Shown piece by piece: positions 11,213-21,490 of a stretch of 64,000 bases of DNA. The stretch comes from Aedes albopictus (taxonomy: Eukaryota > Arthropoda > Insecta > Diptera > Culicidae), in assembly GCF_035046485.1 (NCBI RefSeq), contig NC_085138.1:61868580-61932579 (forward strand). The letters run 5' to 3'. Position numbers and translations under genes: made by a program. A model generated the notes under the pieces. It saw only the letters and a program-made list of their open reading frames with translations. It did no database searches and had not been told where the DNA came from. Within the stretch, counting starts at the first letter, position 1; the number at the start of each line of letters is the position of its first letter.

Positions 11213-11787
11213 CATGACAAACAACACGATGCAAACTTCCGATCCGATATTTGCGCGAAGCAAAACAACGGGATCATTCCAATCTAGCTTTTCGTCAGCG
11301 GAAATTGCCGGGACTCTCTCTTCACGACAAACAACACGCTGTAAGCTTCCGATCCGACATTTGCGCGAAGCAAAACAACAGGATCTTTCTAACCTAGCTT
11401 TTCGTAAGCGAACATTGCCGGGAGTCTTCCTCCACGACAAACAACACGCTGTAAGCTTCCGATCCGACATTTGCGCGAAGCAAAACAACAGGATCTTTCT
11501 AACCTAGCTTTTCGTAAGCGGACATTGCCGGGAGTCTTCCTCCACGACAAACAACACGCTGTAAGCTTCCGATCCGACATTTGCGCGAAGCAAAACAACA
11601 GGATCTTTCTAACCTAGCTTTTCGTAAGCGGACATTGCCGGGAGTCTTCCTCCACGACAAACAACACGCTGTAAGCTTCCGATCCGACATTTGCGCGAAG
11701 CAAAACAACAGGATCTTTCTAACCTAGCTTTTCGTAAGCGGACATTGTCGGGAGTCTTCCTCCACGACAAACAACACGCTGTAAGCA
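11213..11787. repeat. 110-bp tandem repeat, about 5 copies, inside the LTR element
   Basis: ACGACAAACAACACGCTGTA recurs at 11325, 11435, 11545, 11655 and 11765, exactly 110 bp apart. The first unit (from about 11213) is more diverged, and the last is cut after GTAAGC. Overlapping open frames of 66-151 codons here simply reflect the repeat. Confidence 0.92.
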
Positions 11788-12061
11788 CAAAACAAAACAA
11801 TTCGATCACTCTAGAGCTGCTGGAATTTGTTCTTTTGTTGCACTTTCACACTTTTTCCCGTCAATAATTGCCCATGCACAAACAGTTTTCCGCACGCATG
11901 CTCCAGCGGGAGCTACGTCCCCGAAAAATATCACACCGAACTTCCACTTTTCTCATATGGGTTTTGTGTTTCCCTCACTTGTTCACTAATGCATGCACAT
12001 TGAAGGGTGATTCCTCCCAGCAAAAATATAGGTTCCATTTCCTCAATTAAACGAAAAAAAA

Positions 12062-12079
12062 CTGGCAGGAATTCGCCAA
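12062..12079 (-). promoter_or_regulatory. Candidate tRNA primer-binding site
   Basis: Reading inward on the minus strand from the 5' LTR end (12080), the sequence is T then TGGCGAATTCCTGCC. A TGG start one base from the LTR fits a primer-binding site complementary to a tRNA CCA end. The donor tRNA was not identified. Confidence 0.5.
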
Positions 12080-12327
12080 TGTGGAGTTTGGTATTTTACT
12101 GAGAAGGAATCACCCCTCACGTGCAGCACACACAACTTACCCAGGCTGACGTCGGTTCACAAGTGGCAAGAGTGAACGCGGTTGGGTGACGCCTGGAGTT
12201 GTTGCTACGCAAGCAGGGATGCTAACATTGTCTGCTTGACAGTTCGCATCACATTCAAATGCTCTATATCGCCTGCTGTGATCAATCTCCTTTCCACAGC
12301 TTTAAGCAGTACATCTTATAACTCACA
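12080..12327 (-). repeat. LTR (5' LTR in element orientation)
   Basis: 248-bp repeat with TG...CA ends, apparently identical to 9505-9752. Followed on the plus strand by AGCTC, the right copy of the target-site duplication. Confidence 0.9.
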
Positions 12328-12332
12328 AGCTC

Positions 12333-13218
12333 AACGATACAAAATGACCTGCCCGACTGACTACTGACTAGCTAATGTGCTGAAAAGCGGATTCCATGTC
12401 AATTGAGTATCGAATCGGTTCGTCCAGTATGAAAAGGCTGAATGACAACAGCAGGTAAGCAGCTTCATAATGCGGTCGTTAGCATTGATGTCGCCCGCTG
12501 GAATTCGCTTTGAAGTTCCTAAATGTGTGTGTGTGTGGGCGCGTACGAGGGAGGACAGGCTGTACTTCCAAGCCGTTTGACGATTCCAAGAAGGACTTTC
12601 CCCATAAGGATCCATCCACTTCAACTTACCCGGTTGACGCGGTGTGTCAGCCGCCATCGTGAGACCGAAATAGGGCGACAGTTTCGACACCGCTTCTAGC
12701 TATTTCCGGTAGGAAGCATCCAGAAATGGAAAACGTCTTACCTGTGGAGAGAGAGAGACAGAGAGGAAGAGAAAAAGGGTGCATCGTTATAAATCGCGTA
12801 GAAATGAAGGTCAAGGGTTTGAGATGAAATATAAGTTGTTGAGCTTTATGACTTTATGGTGAGCCTGCTGTCTCTGTCACGCTTGACGGCCGAGTGGGAT
12901 CTCTCTTAATTTTGATCATTTATTAAATTTTTGGGAAAGGATGTCGGCTCTGATTTACGAGCCTTTCATTAGGTTGGGCCCAAGGGTCGGCACTGAAAGT
13001 ATCGTCTGTCGGTCTGGGAGAACTTAATATCAAGTAGTAATGGAAATTAGAAGGGTACATTTTTGAGAAGATAAATGAGTAAGAGCGATCAGAAATAGTA
13101 GATGAGGTAGAGGTCAATTTGGTGCATCATTAGCAGAGTCAATTAGGGATAAGAAAGGTTAACATCAGTGCTTTATCTGCAGCTTAAATCGAATTGTCAT
13201 TACTGAAGTTATTCTATG
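12333..13218. other. Unique DNA with two minus-strand splice-donor-like sites
   Basis: On the minus strand a short frame beginning MAADTPRQPG runs into CCGGGTAAGT near 12629-12638, and CTCCACAGGTAAG occurs near 12740-12752. Either could be the end of a 5' exon of a host gene, but no downstream exon is identifiable and the peptide is not recognised. A short TG run lies at about 12522-12537. An unspliced minus frame of 109 codons covers 12361-12690. Confidence 0.25.
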
Positions 13219-13643
13219 TCTGATACTCAGACCAGTGCTGAAAATTTCATTTCGTCATATCCAAATTCAACCACCTGCAGCTCATTTCAGAAGCTGAACC
13301 TGAGAATATGGTATATGTAAAACTTAGGCGACTAGACCAGTTCTGCAAGAAAGTCACGGAAAAACCTCCATTTTTCGAATATTTAAGGTTAATGTCACGG
13401 ACTACCTTTGAAAAATGCCAAATGATATTCACCGTGAATATCATTGGCATTTTTCGAAGGTGGTCCGTGACATTTACCTTAAATATTCGAAAAATAGCGT
13501 TTTTTTCGTGACTTTCTTGCAGAACGGGTCTAGCCGCACAAGTTTTTCATATATCGTATTCTCAGGTTCAGCTTCTAAAATGAGCTGTAGGTGATTGAAC
13601 TTAGATATGACGAAATGAATTTTTCAGCACTGACTCAGACAAT
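13219..13643. mobile_element. Foldback element, arms about 200 bp, one-base loop
   Basis: The centre is AATGATATTCAC-C-GTGAATATCATT with the middle C at 13433. The two arms (about 13219-13432 and 13434-13643) are roughly 90% complementary and end in matching CAGTGCTG / CAGCACTG blocks. No transposase is encoded. The right arm is reused in the compound repeat that follows. It is a MITE-like foldback or palindromic duplication; the target-site duplication is unclear. Confidence 0.85.
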
Positions 13644-13744
13644 TCTTTCTTGTAGCTTCTACATACAGCATCATAGCTTCCGATTTTTTAATTTGAGCTT
13701 TTCTTGTAGCCTTTATTCTATTTTCGGATTTTTTCAAACTTCGG

Positions 13745-15027
13745 TTATCTTCTATCTTCTTCTATCTTCTATCTTCTATCTTCTATCTTCTATCTTCTAT
13801 CTTCTATCTTCTATCTTCTATCTTCTATCTTCTATCTTCTATCTTCTATCTTCTATCTTCTATCTTCTATCTTCTATCTTCTATCTTCTATCTTCTATCT
13901 TCTATCTTCTATCTTCTATCTTCTATCTTCTATCTTCTATCTTCTATCTTCTATCTTCTATCTTCTATCTTCTATCTTCTATCTTCTATCTTCTATCTTC
14001 TATCTTCTATCTTCTATCTTCTATCTTCTATCTTCTATCTTCTATCTTCTATCTTCTATCTTCTATCTTCTATCTTCTATCTTCTATCTTCTATCTTCTA
14101 TCTTCTATCTTCTATCTTCTATCTTCTATCTTCTATCTTCTATCTTCTATCTTCTATCTTCTATCTTCTATCTTCTATCTTCTATCTTCTATCTTCTATC
14201 TTCTATCTTCTATCTTCTATCTTCTATCTTCTATCTTCTATCTTCTATCTTCTATCTTCTATCTTCTATCTTCTATCTTCTATCTTCTATCTTCTATCTT
14301 CTATCTTCTATCTTCTATCTTCTATCTTCTATCTTCTATCTTCTATCTTCTATCTTCTATCTTCTATCTTCTATCTTCTATCTTCTATCTTCTATCTTCT
14401 ATCTTCTATCTTCTATCTTCTATCTTCTATCTTCTATCTTCTATCTTCTATCTTCTATCTTCTATCTTCTATCTTCTATCTTCTATCTTCTATCTTCTAT
14501 CTTCTATCTTCTATCTTCTATCTTCTATCTTCTATCTTCTATCTTCTATCTTCTATCTTCTATCTTCTATCTTCTATCTTCTATCTTCTATCTTCTATCT
14601 TCTATCTTCTATCTTCTATCTTCTATCTTCTATCTTCTATCTTCTATCTTCTATCTTCTATCTTCTATCTTCTATCTTCTATCTTCTATCTTCTATCTTC
14701 TATCTTCTATCTTCTATCTTCTATCTTCTATCTTCTATCTTCTATCTTCTATCTTCTATCTTCTATCTTCTATCTTCTATCTTCTATCTTCTATCTTCTA
14801 TCTTCTATCTTCTATCTTCTATCTTCTATCTTCTATCTTCTATCTTCTATCTTCTATCTTCTATCTTCTATCTTCTATCTTCTATCTTCTATCTTCTATC
14901 TTCTATCTTCTATCTTCTATCTTCTATCTTCTATCTTCTATCTTCTATCTTCTATCTTCTATCTTCTATCTTCTATCTTCTATCTTCTATCTTCTATCTT
15001 CTATCTTCTATCTTCTATCTTCTATCT
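13745..15027. repeat. (TATCTTC)n heptamer array 1, about 180 copies
   Basis: Near-perfect heptamer for about 1.28 kb. It gives a long spurious plus frame with the period SSIFYLL. The array begins about 100 bp outside the right arm of the foldback. Confidence 0.97.
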
Positions 15028-15351
15028 ATTCACCGTGAATATCATTGGCATTTTTCGAAGGTGGTCCGTGACATTTACCTTAAATATTCGAAAAATAGCG
15101 TTTTTTTCGTGACTTTCTTGCAGAACGGGTCTAGCCGCACAAGTTTTTCATATATCGTATTCTCAGGTTCAGCTTCTAAAATGAGCTGTAGGTGATTGAA
15201 CTTAGATATGACGAAATGAATTTTTCAGCACTGACTCAGACAATTCTTTCTTGTAGCTTCTACATACAGCATCATAGCTTCCGATTTTTTAATTTGAGCT
15301 TTTCTTGTAGCCTTTATTCTATTTTCGGATTTTTTCAAACTTCGGTTATCT
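15028..15351. repeat. Second copy of the foldback right arm and junction
   Basis: The segment 13427-13750 (centre of the palindrome, whole right arm, and the roughly 100-bp link to the heptamers including the irregular TTATCTTCTATCTTCTTC start) is repeated here with an offset of 1,601 bp and no difference that I can see. The left arm is absent. The compound unit is therefore arm plus link plus heptamer array. Confidence 0.92.
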
Positions 15352-17015
15352 TCTATCTTCTTCTATCTTCTATCTTCTATCTTCTATCTTCTATCTTCTA
15401 TCTTCTATCTTCTATCTTCTATCTTCTATCTTCTATCTTCTATCTTCTATCTTCTATCTTCTATCTTCTATCTTCTATCTTCTATCTTCTATCTTCTATC
15501 TTCTATCTTCTATCTTCTATCTTCTATCTTCTATCTTCTATCTTCTATCTTCTATCTTCTATCTTCTATCTTCTATCTTCTATCTTCTATCTTCTATCTT
15601 CTATCTTCTATCTTCTATCTTCTATCTTCTATCTTCTATCTTCTATCTTCTATCTTCTATCTTCTATCTTCTATCTTCTATCTTCTATCTTCTATCTTCT
15701 ATCTTCTATCTTCTATCTTCTATCTTCTATCTTCTATCTTCTATCTTCTATCTTCTATCTTCTATCTTCTATCTTCTATCTTCTATCTTCTATCTTCTAT
15801 CTTCTATCTTCTATCTTCTATCTTCTATCTTCTATCTTCTATCTTCTATCTTCTATCTTCTATCTTCTATCTTCTATCTTCTATCTTCTATCTTCTATCT
15901 TCTATCTTCTATCTTCTATCTTCTATCTTCTATCTTCTATCTTCTATCTTCTATCTTCTATCTTCTATCTTCTATCTTCTATCTTCTATCTTCTATCTTC
16001 TATCTTCTATCTTCTATCTTCTATCTTCTATCTTCTATCTTCTATCTTCTATCTTCTATCTTCTATCTTCTATCTTCTATCTTCTATCTTCTATCTTCTA
16101 TCTTCTATCTTCTATCTTCTATCTTCTATCTTCTATCTTCTATCTTCTATCTTCTATCTTCTATCTTCTATCTTCTATCTTCTATCTTCTATCTTCTATC
16201 TTCTATCTTCTATCTTCTATCTTCTATCTTCTATCTTCTATCTTCTATCTTCTATCTTCTATCTTCTATCTTCTATCTTCTATCTTCTATCTTCTATCTT
16301 CTATCTTCTATCTTCTATCTTCTATCTTCTATCTTCTATCTTCTATCTTCTATCTTCTATCTTCTATCTTCTATCTTCTATCTTCTATCTTCTATCTTCT
16401 ATCTTCTATCTTCTATCTTCTATCTTCTATCTTCTATCTTCTATCTTCTATCTTCTATCTTCTATCTTCTATCTTCTATCTTCTATCTTCTATCTTCTAT
16501 CTTCTATCTTCTATCTTCTATCTTCTATCTTCTATCTTCTATCTTCTATCTTCTATCTTCTATCTTCTATCTTCTATCTTCTATCTTCTATCTTCTATCT
16601 TCTATCTTCTATCTTCTATCTTCTATCTTCTATCTTCTATCTTCTATCTTCTATCTTCTATCTTCTATCTTCTATCTTCTATCTTCTATCTTCTATCTTC
16701 TATCTTCTATCTTCTATCTTCTATCTTCTATCTTCTATCTTCTATCTTCTATCTTCTATCTTCTATCTTCTATCTTCTATCTTCTATCTTCTATCTTCTA
16801 TCTTCTATCTTCTATCTTCTATCTTCTATCTTCTATCTTCTATCTTCTATCTTCTATCTTCTATCTTCTATCTTCTATCTTCTATCTTCTATCTTCTATC
16901 TTCTATCTTCTATCTTCTATCTTCTATCTTCTATCTTCTATCTTCTATCTTCTATCTTCTATCTTCTATCTTCTATCTTCTATCTTCTATCTTCTATCTT
17001 CTATCTACTATCTAC
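15352..17015. repeat. (TATCTTC)n heptamer array 2, about 235 copies
   Basis: Same heptamer as array 1 for about 1.65 kb, with a few TATCTAC variants at its right end (about 17003-17018). It passes directly into the 23-bp satellite S2 with almost no intervening DNA. Confidence 0.97.
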
Positions 17016-17023
17016 TATCTTCT

Positions 17024-17485
17024 ATGGAGAATTCCGCAAGAATTCCATTCGAAATTCCTCAAGAACTTCGTTCGGAATTCCCCAAGAATTCCGTTCGGAA
17101 TTCCCCAAGAAATCCGTTCGGAATTCCCCAAGAATTCCGTTCGGAATTCCCCAAGAATTCCGTTCGGAATTCCCCAAGAATTCCGTTCGGAATTCCCCAA
17201 GAATTCCGTTCGGAATTCCCCAAGAATTCCGTTCGGAATTCCCCAAGAATTCCGTTCGGAATTCCCCAAGAATTCCGTTCGGAATTCCCCAAGAATTCCG
17301 TTCGGAATTCCCCAAGAATTCCGTTTGAAATTCCCCAAGAATTCCGTTCGAAATTCCTCAAGAACTTCGTTCGGAATTCTCCAAGAATTCCGTTCGGAAT
17401 TCTCTAAGAATTCCCGTTCGGAATTCTCTAAAAATTCCGTTCGGAATTCTCTAAGAATTCCGTTCGGAATTCTCTAAGAATTCCG
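17024..17485 (-). repeat. 23-bp satellite S2, inverted segment
   Basis: About 20 monomers in the order GAATTC, CCCAA or TCCAA/TCTAA, GAATTC, CGTTCG, which is the reverse complement of the S2 monomers that follow. The junction at about 17480-17495 is a turn (CCGTTTCGAATGG), so the two segments face each other. Confidence 0.92.
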
Positions 17486-19505
17486 TTTCGAATGGAATTC
17501 TTGGAGAATTCCGAATGGAATTCTTGGAGAATTCCGAATGGAATTCTTGGAGAATTCCGAATGGAATTCTTGGAGAATTCCGAATGGAATTCTTGGAGAA
17601 TTCCGAACGGAATTCTTGGAGAATTCCGAACGGAATTCTTGGAGAATTCCGAACGGAATTCTTGGAGAATTCCGAACGGAATTCTTGGAGAATTCCGAAC
17701 GGAATTCTTGGGAGAATTCCGAACGGAATTCTTGGAGAATTCCGAACGGAATTCTTGGAGAATTCCGAACGGAATTCTTGGAGAATTCCGAACGGAATTC
17801 TTGGAGAATTCCGAACGGAATTCTTGGAGAATTCCGAACGGAATTCTTGGAGAATTCCGAACGGAATTCTTGGAGAATTCCGAACGGAATTCTTGGAGAA
17901 TTCCGAACGGAATTCTTGGAGAATTCCGAACGGAATTCTTGGAGAATTCCGAACGGAATTCTTGGAGAATTCCGAACGGAATTCTTGGAGAATTCCGAAC
18001 GGAATTCTTGGAGAATTCCGAACGGAATTCTTGGAGAATTCCGAACGGAATTCTTGGAGAATTCCGAACGGAATTCTTGGAGAATTCCGAACGGAATTCT
18101 TGGAGAATTCCGAACGGAATTCTTGGAGAATTCCGAACGGAATTCTTGGAGAATTCCGAACGGAATTCTTGGAGAATTCCGAACGGAATTCTTGGAGAAT
18201 TCCGAACGGAATTCTTGGAGAATTCCGAACGGAATTCTTGGAGAATTCCGAACGGAATTCTTGGAGAATTCCGAACGGAATTCTTGGAGAATTCCGAACG
18301 GAATTCTTGGAGAATTCCGAACGGAATTCTTGGAGAATTCCGAACGGAATTCTTGGAGAATTCCGAACGGAATTCTTGGAGAATTCCGAACGGAATTCTT
18401 GGAGAATTCCGAACGGAATTCTTGGAGAATTCCGAACGGAATTCTTGGAGAATTCCGAACGGAATTCTTGGAGAATTCCGAACGGAATTCTTGGAGAATT
18501 CCGAACGGAATTCTTGGAGAATTCCGAACGGAATTCTTGGAGAATTCCGAACGGAATTCTTGGAGAATTCCAAACGGAATTCTTGGAGAATTCCGAACGG
18601 AATTCTTGGAGAATTCCGAACGGAATTCTTGGAGAATTCCGAACGGAATTCTTGGAGAATTCCGAACGGAATTCTTGGAGAATTCCGAACGGAATTCTTG
18701 GAGAATTCCGAACGGAATTCTTGGAGAATTCCGAACGGAATTCTTGGAGAATTCCGAATGGAATTCTTGGAGAATTCCGAATGGAATTCTTGGAGAATTC
18801 CGAATGGAATTCTTGGAGAATTCCGAATGGAATTCTTGGAGAATTCCGAACGGAATTCTTGGAGAATTCCGAACGGAACTCTAGGAGGATTCCGAACGGA
18901 ATTCTTGGAGAATTCCGAACGGAACTCTAGGAGAATTCCGAACGGAACTCTAGGAGAATTCCGAACGGAACTCTAGGAGAATTCCGAACGGAATTCTTGG
19001 AGAATTCCGAACGGAACTCTAGGAGAATTCCGAACGGAATTCTTGGAGAATTCCGAACGGAATTCTTGGAGAATTCCGAACGGAATTCTTGGAGAATTCC
19101 GAACGGAATTCTTGGAGAATTCCGAACGGAATTCTTGGAGAATTCCGAACGGAATTCTTGGAGAATTCCGAACGGAATTCTTGGAGAATTCCGAACGGAA
19201 TTCTTGGAGAATTCCGAACGGAATTCTTAGAGAATTCCGAACGGAATTCTTGGAGAATTCCGAACGGAATTCTTGGAGAATTCCGAACGGAATTCTTGGA
19301 GAATTTCGAACGGGATTCTTGGAGAATTCCGAACGGGATTCTTGGAGAATTCCGAACGTGATTCTTGGATAATTCCGAACGGGATTCTTGGAGAATTCCG
19401 AACGGGATTCTTGGAGAATTCCGAACGGGATTCTTGGAGAATTCCGAACGGGATTCTTGGAGAATTCCGAACGGGATTCTTGGAGAATTCCGAATGGAAT
19501 TCTTG
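17486..19505 (+). repeat. 23-bp satellite S2, main segment (about 88 copies)
   Basis: The monomer is GAATTC, CGAACG, GAATTC, TTGGA. Variant blocks are clustered: CGAATG at both ends, CTCTAGGAG at about 18870-19025, and GGGATTC at about 19310-19490. Clustered variants indicate local copying of monomers. A single-base insertion (TTGGGAG) lies near 17709. Long open frames on both strands are artefacts. Confidence 0.95.
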
Positions 19506-19605
19506 AAAAATTTTGGAAAATTCTTCCATTTGGAATTTTCCAAGAGTTTCATTCGGAATTCTCCAAGAATTCCATTCGAAATTCTCCAAGAACATTCTGA
19601 AGCAA
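19506..19605 (-). repeat. S2 right edge, orientation flips again
   Basis: After a degenerate stretch (TTGAAAAATTTTGGAAAATTC) the monomers reappear in inverse order (TTTCCAAGAG, CATTCGGAATTC, TCCAAGAATTC) and fade near 19600. S2 is therefore inverted relative to its core at both ends. Confidence 0.8.
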
Positions 19606-20265
19606 ACTAAAAAGTTTCCACAGAAATAATTGGAAATCTCAAAGGCATTCCTGACGGAATTTCTCAAAAATATCTGTGGAAGATTATCTATAGGGATCGC
19701 TGGAAATATTTCTGAACAAACATCTGGGAGATTTTGGTATGAATTTCTGATGGTTTTTCAATGAACCTTCCGATAATTTTCTGGAGAAATTCTCAAAAAC
19801 TCTGTTTGTGTAGAAATTTTTGGATTTTCTAGAATAATATTTTGAGACATTTTGAAGGAATAACGAGTGAAATATTTTAACTAATCCCTGAGAAAAACTT
19901 TATAAATCTCTGAAGAAAATGTTCAAGAAAATCTTTATCATATTTAGACTCCAGACATCTTCCATGTACTCATATTGCGTGGTTTTAGAGCCTAAAACGC
20001 CATCTAACAGTCGCCATATTGAATTTGGAGCTGCCATCTGGGGTTTTTAGACCTTTATCTTGGATATTCTGGTCGCCATTATTGGACTTCAGACATCTTT
20101 TTCCATACCAAATATATCCCATTGAACTCCAGAACGCTTCGACCAATCGGAAATATTTTAAATAGCAATCAATACGGTAAAATTCCGGCTCGATTCGCAC
20201 TAAAACCCGAAAAATGGCCAATGGGAAGTGCTTTAAAATTCAATGACCTTTTTTTGGGCCTTTAA
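19606..20265. other. AT-rich unique DNA with faint GGAATTTCT-like repeats
   Basis: Up to about 19960 many short TCTGGAAATTT/TTCTGAAGAAA-like words suggest a heavily decayed form of the same short repeat. Beyond that the DNA is unique. A 78-codon minus frame at 19985-20221 is not recognised. Confidence 0.45.
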
Positions 20266-20460
20266 TAAAGACAAATCAATCAATCAATCAATGACCCTTT
20301 TTTGTACACAGAAATACATACATACATACAATACATACACACACAGACATCATCTCAATTTGTTGAACTGAGTTGATTAGTATATGTGACTTGGCCCTCC
20401 TCCGAGCCTTGTGTCGAAAATTCGTTTTTAGAGTGAACAGATAGATAGCTTCCCAGGTAA
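20266..20460. repeat. Microsatellite-linked repeat fragment (AATC, ATAC, AC runs)
   Basis: A run of (AATC)n at 20271-20293, then (ATAC)n and (AC)n at about 20318-20345, followed by a body ending TATGTGACTTGGCCCTCC. The GGCCCTCCTCCGAGCC block is a small imperfect palindrome. I recall similar microsatellite-plus-GGCCCTCCGAGCC arrangements dispersed in mosquito genomes, but the family is not named here. Confidence 0.5.
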
Positions 20461-20672
20461 CAATTTGATGCTGTACAAACGTTTCTCCAACTATTTTAAA
20501 TCAATCTCCATTTTAACAAAAGCTGATCACAAGAAGTACAATCCTTTATTCAGCTCCTAAACATCTAATTTTGGTGATTTTATTCAACCTTTAGCTGATT
20601 TGAGGTTCATTGGAAAACTGATTTAAGGCTTAATATGCGCTTAATCAGTTCAAAAAAAAAAAAAAAGACAAT
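20461..20672. other. AT-rich DNA, nothing recognised
   Basis: No gene, palindrome or tandem repeat other than an A-run at 20652-20666. Confidence 0.4.
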
Positions 20673-21184
20673 TAGGGTGCGTGTACCAATTATAACACTA
20701 TCTAAGGAAAACTATTTATACAAAAATAACGAGAAGACCAACAAATGTCATCAATAAGTTAAAAGACAGTTTAGTTTTCATACTTTACACGAAAAATATA
20801 GAAACGGAGCAGAAACTACTTTTAGTATTTATTACAGCGTGTGCCAATGATAGGAACCCTGTACCAGTTATGGTTACATTTTTTAACTTCGGTTCCTTTT
20901 CGCACTATTTGCGTGCATTCCTTATGGGGTTAGCCATAACTGGTACACTATGACGAAAAAGGGTGCAAGGAAGCCGAAATTATAAGGAAAATGATTTATT
21001 TCTACCATGATTTGAGCAAAATGTGGAGATTAAATGAATGCGACCATCTTTTGTGAACGTGATCTGTTGTTCAAAAAATTTTTCTTGTTGATTTACATCG
21101 TTAAAGGGTGGAAATCAACTATGGCGAATAATTGGTACTATAGCCATAATTGGTACTATAGCCATAATTGGTACACTTACCCTA
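20673..21184. mobile_element. TA-flanked MITE (508 bp) with GTACCAATTAT ends
   Basis: Ends are GGGTGCGTGTACCAATTAT at 20675 and, inverted, GGGTAAGTGTACCAATTAT ending at 21182, bordered by TA at 20673-20674 and 21183-21184. TTGGTACTATAGCCATAA-like words repeat near the right end. There is no transposase frame. Confidence 0.85.
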
Positions 21185-21410
21185 CACGTTCAATGCTTTC
21201 AGTGAGCTTTTCGCTCTTTGAAGGAAACACGACACTAGACAACGGACTAGCATGCAACGCCCTAACCCTAGCCGAACGACCACGGAGCCGCACAGTTATC
21301 AATTAAATTTATTAATTGTGTGAACATTAAATAAAAACACTTTCGTGAGTCTATTTTTACCATTAGCTGCGTCTATTTCCAGAAGAGATGTTTAGGAATG
21401 TATGAATTAA
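21185..21410. other. Unique DNA, nothing recognised
   Basis: Includes an ATTAAATTTATTAAT near-palindrome at about 21301-21316. No gene is seen. Confidence 0.4.
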
Positions 21411-21490
21411 TCTGTGGGAAAACTGGGAATTGAACTCGGACCTCTTGATGTATAGTCACCTACCCTAGCACCTACACCACACACAATTGT
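21411..21490 (-). mobile_element. tRNA-like SINE head (fragment)
   Basis: On the minus strand an A-box-like GTGGTGTAGGTGCTAGGG precedes a B-box-like GAGTTCAATTCCC at 21424-21437. Spacing fits a Pol III type 2 promoter. No cloverleaf could be closed and no tail or duplication was found. Confidence 0.5.

Larger units (their letters stand above)
9500..12332 (-). mobile_element. Complete non-coding LTR retroelement (TRIM/LARD-like)
   Basis: Direct repeats of 248 bp at 9505-9752 and 12080-12327 appear identical by eye, start TG and end CA, and are flanked by the same 5-mer AGCTC (9500-9504 and 12328-12332). On the minus strand the segment next to the 5' LTR reads T then TGGCGAATTCCTGCC, which has the TGG start of a tRNA primer-binding site. 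Next to the 3' LTR is a purine tract AGAGTAGAAGGAGGA. These landmarks set the minus orientation. The interior of about 2.3 kb has no gag, protease, RT, RNase H or integrase frame, so the element would depend on proteins from an autonomous relative. It carries a nested TA-flanked element and a 110-bp tandem array. Matching LTRs imply recent insertion. Confidence 0.88.

Noticed and set aside
13591..17477. 534- and 761-codon plus-strand frames with a repeated SSIFYLL peptide
   Set aside because: Translation of the TATCTTC heptamer array and part of S2. The identical N-termini of the two frames reflect the duplicated foldback arm.
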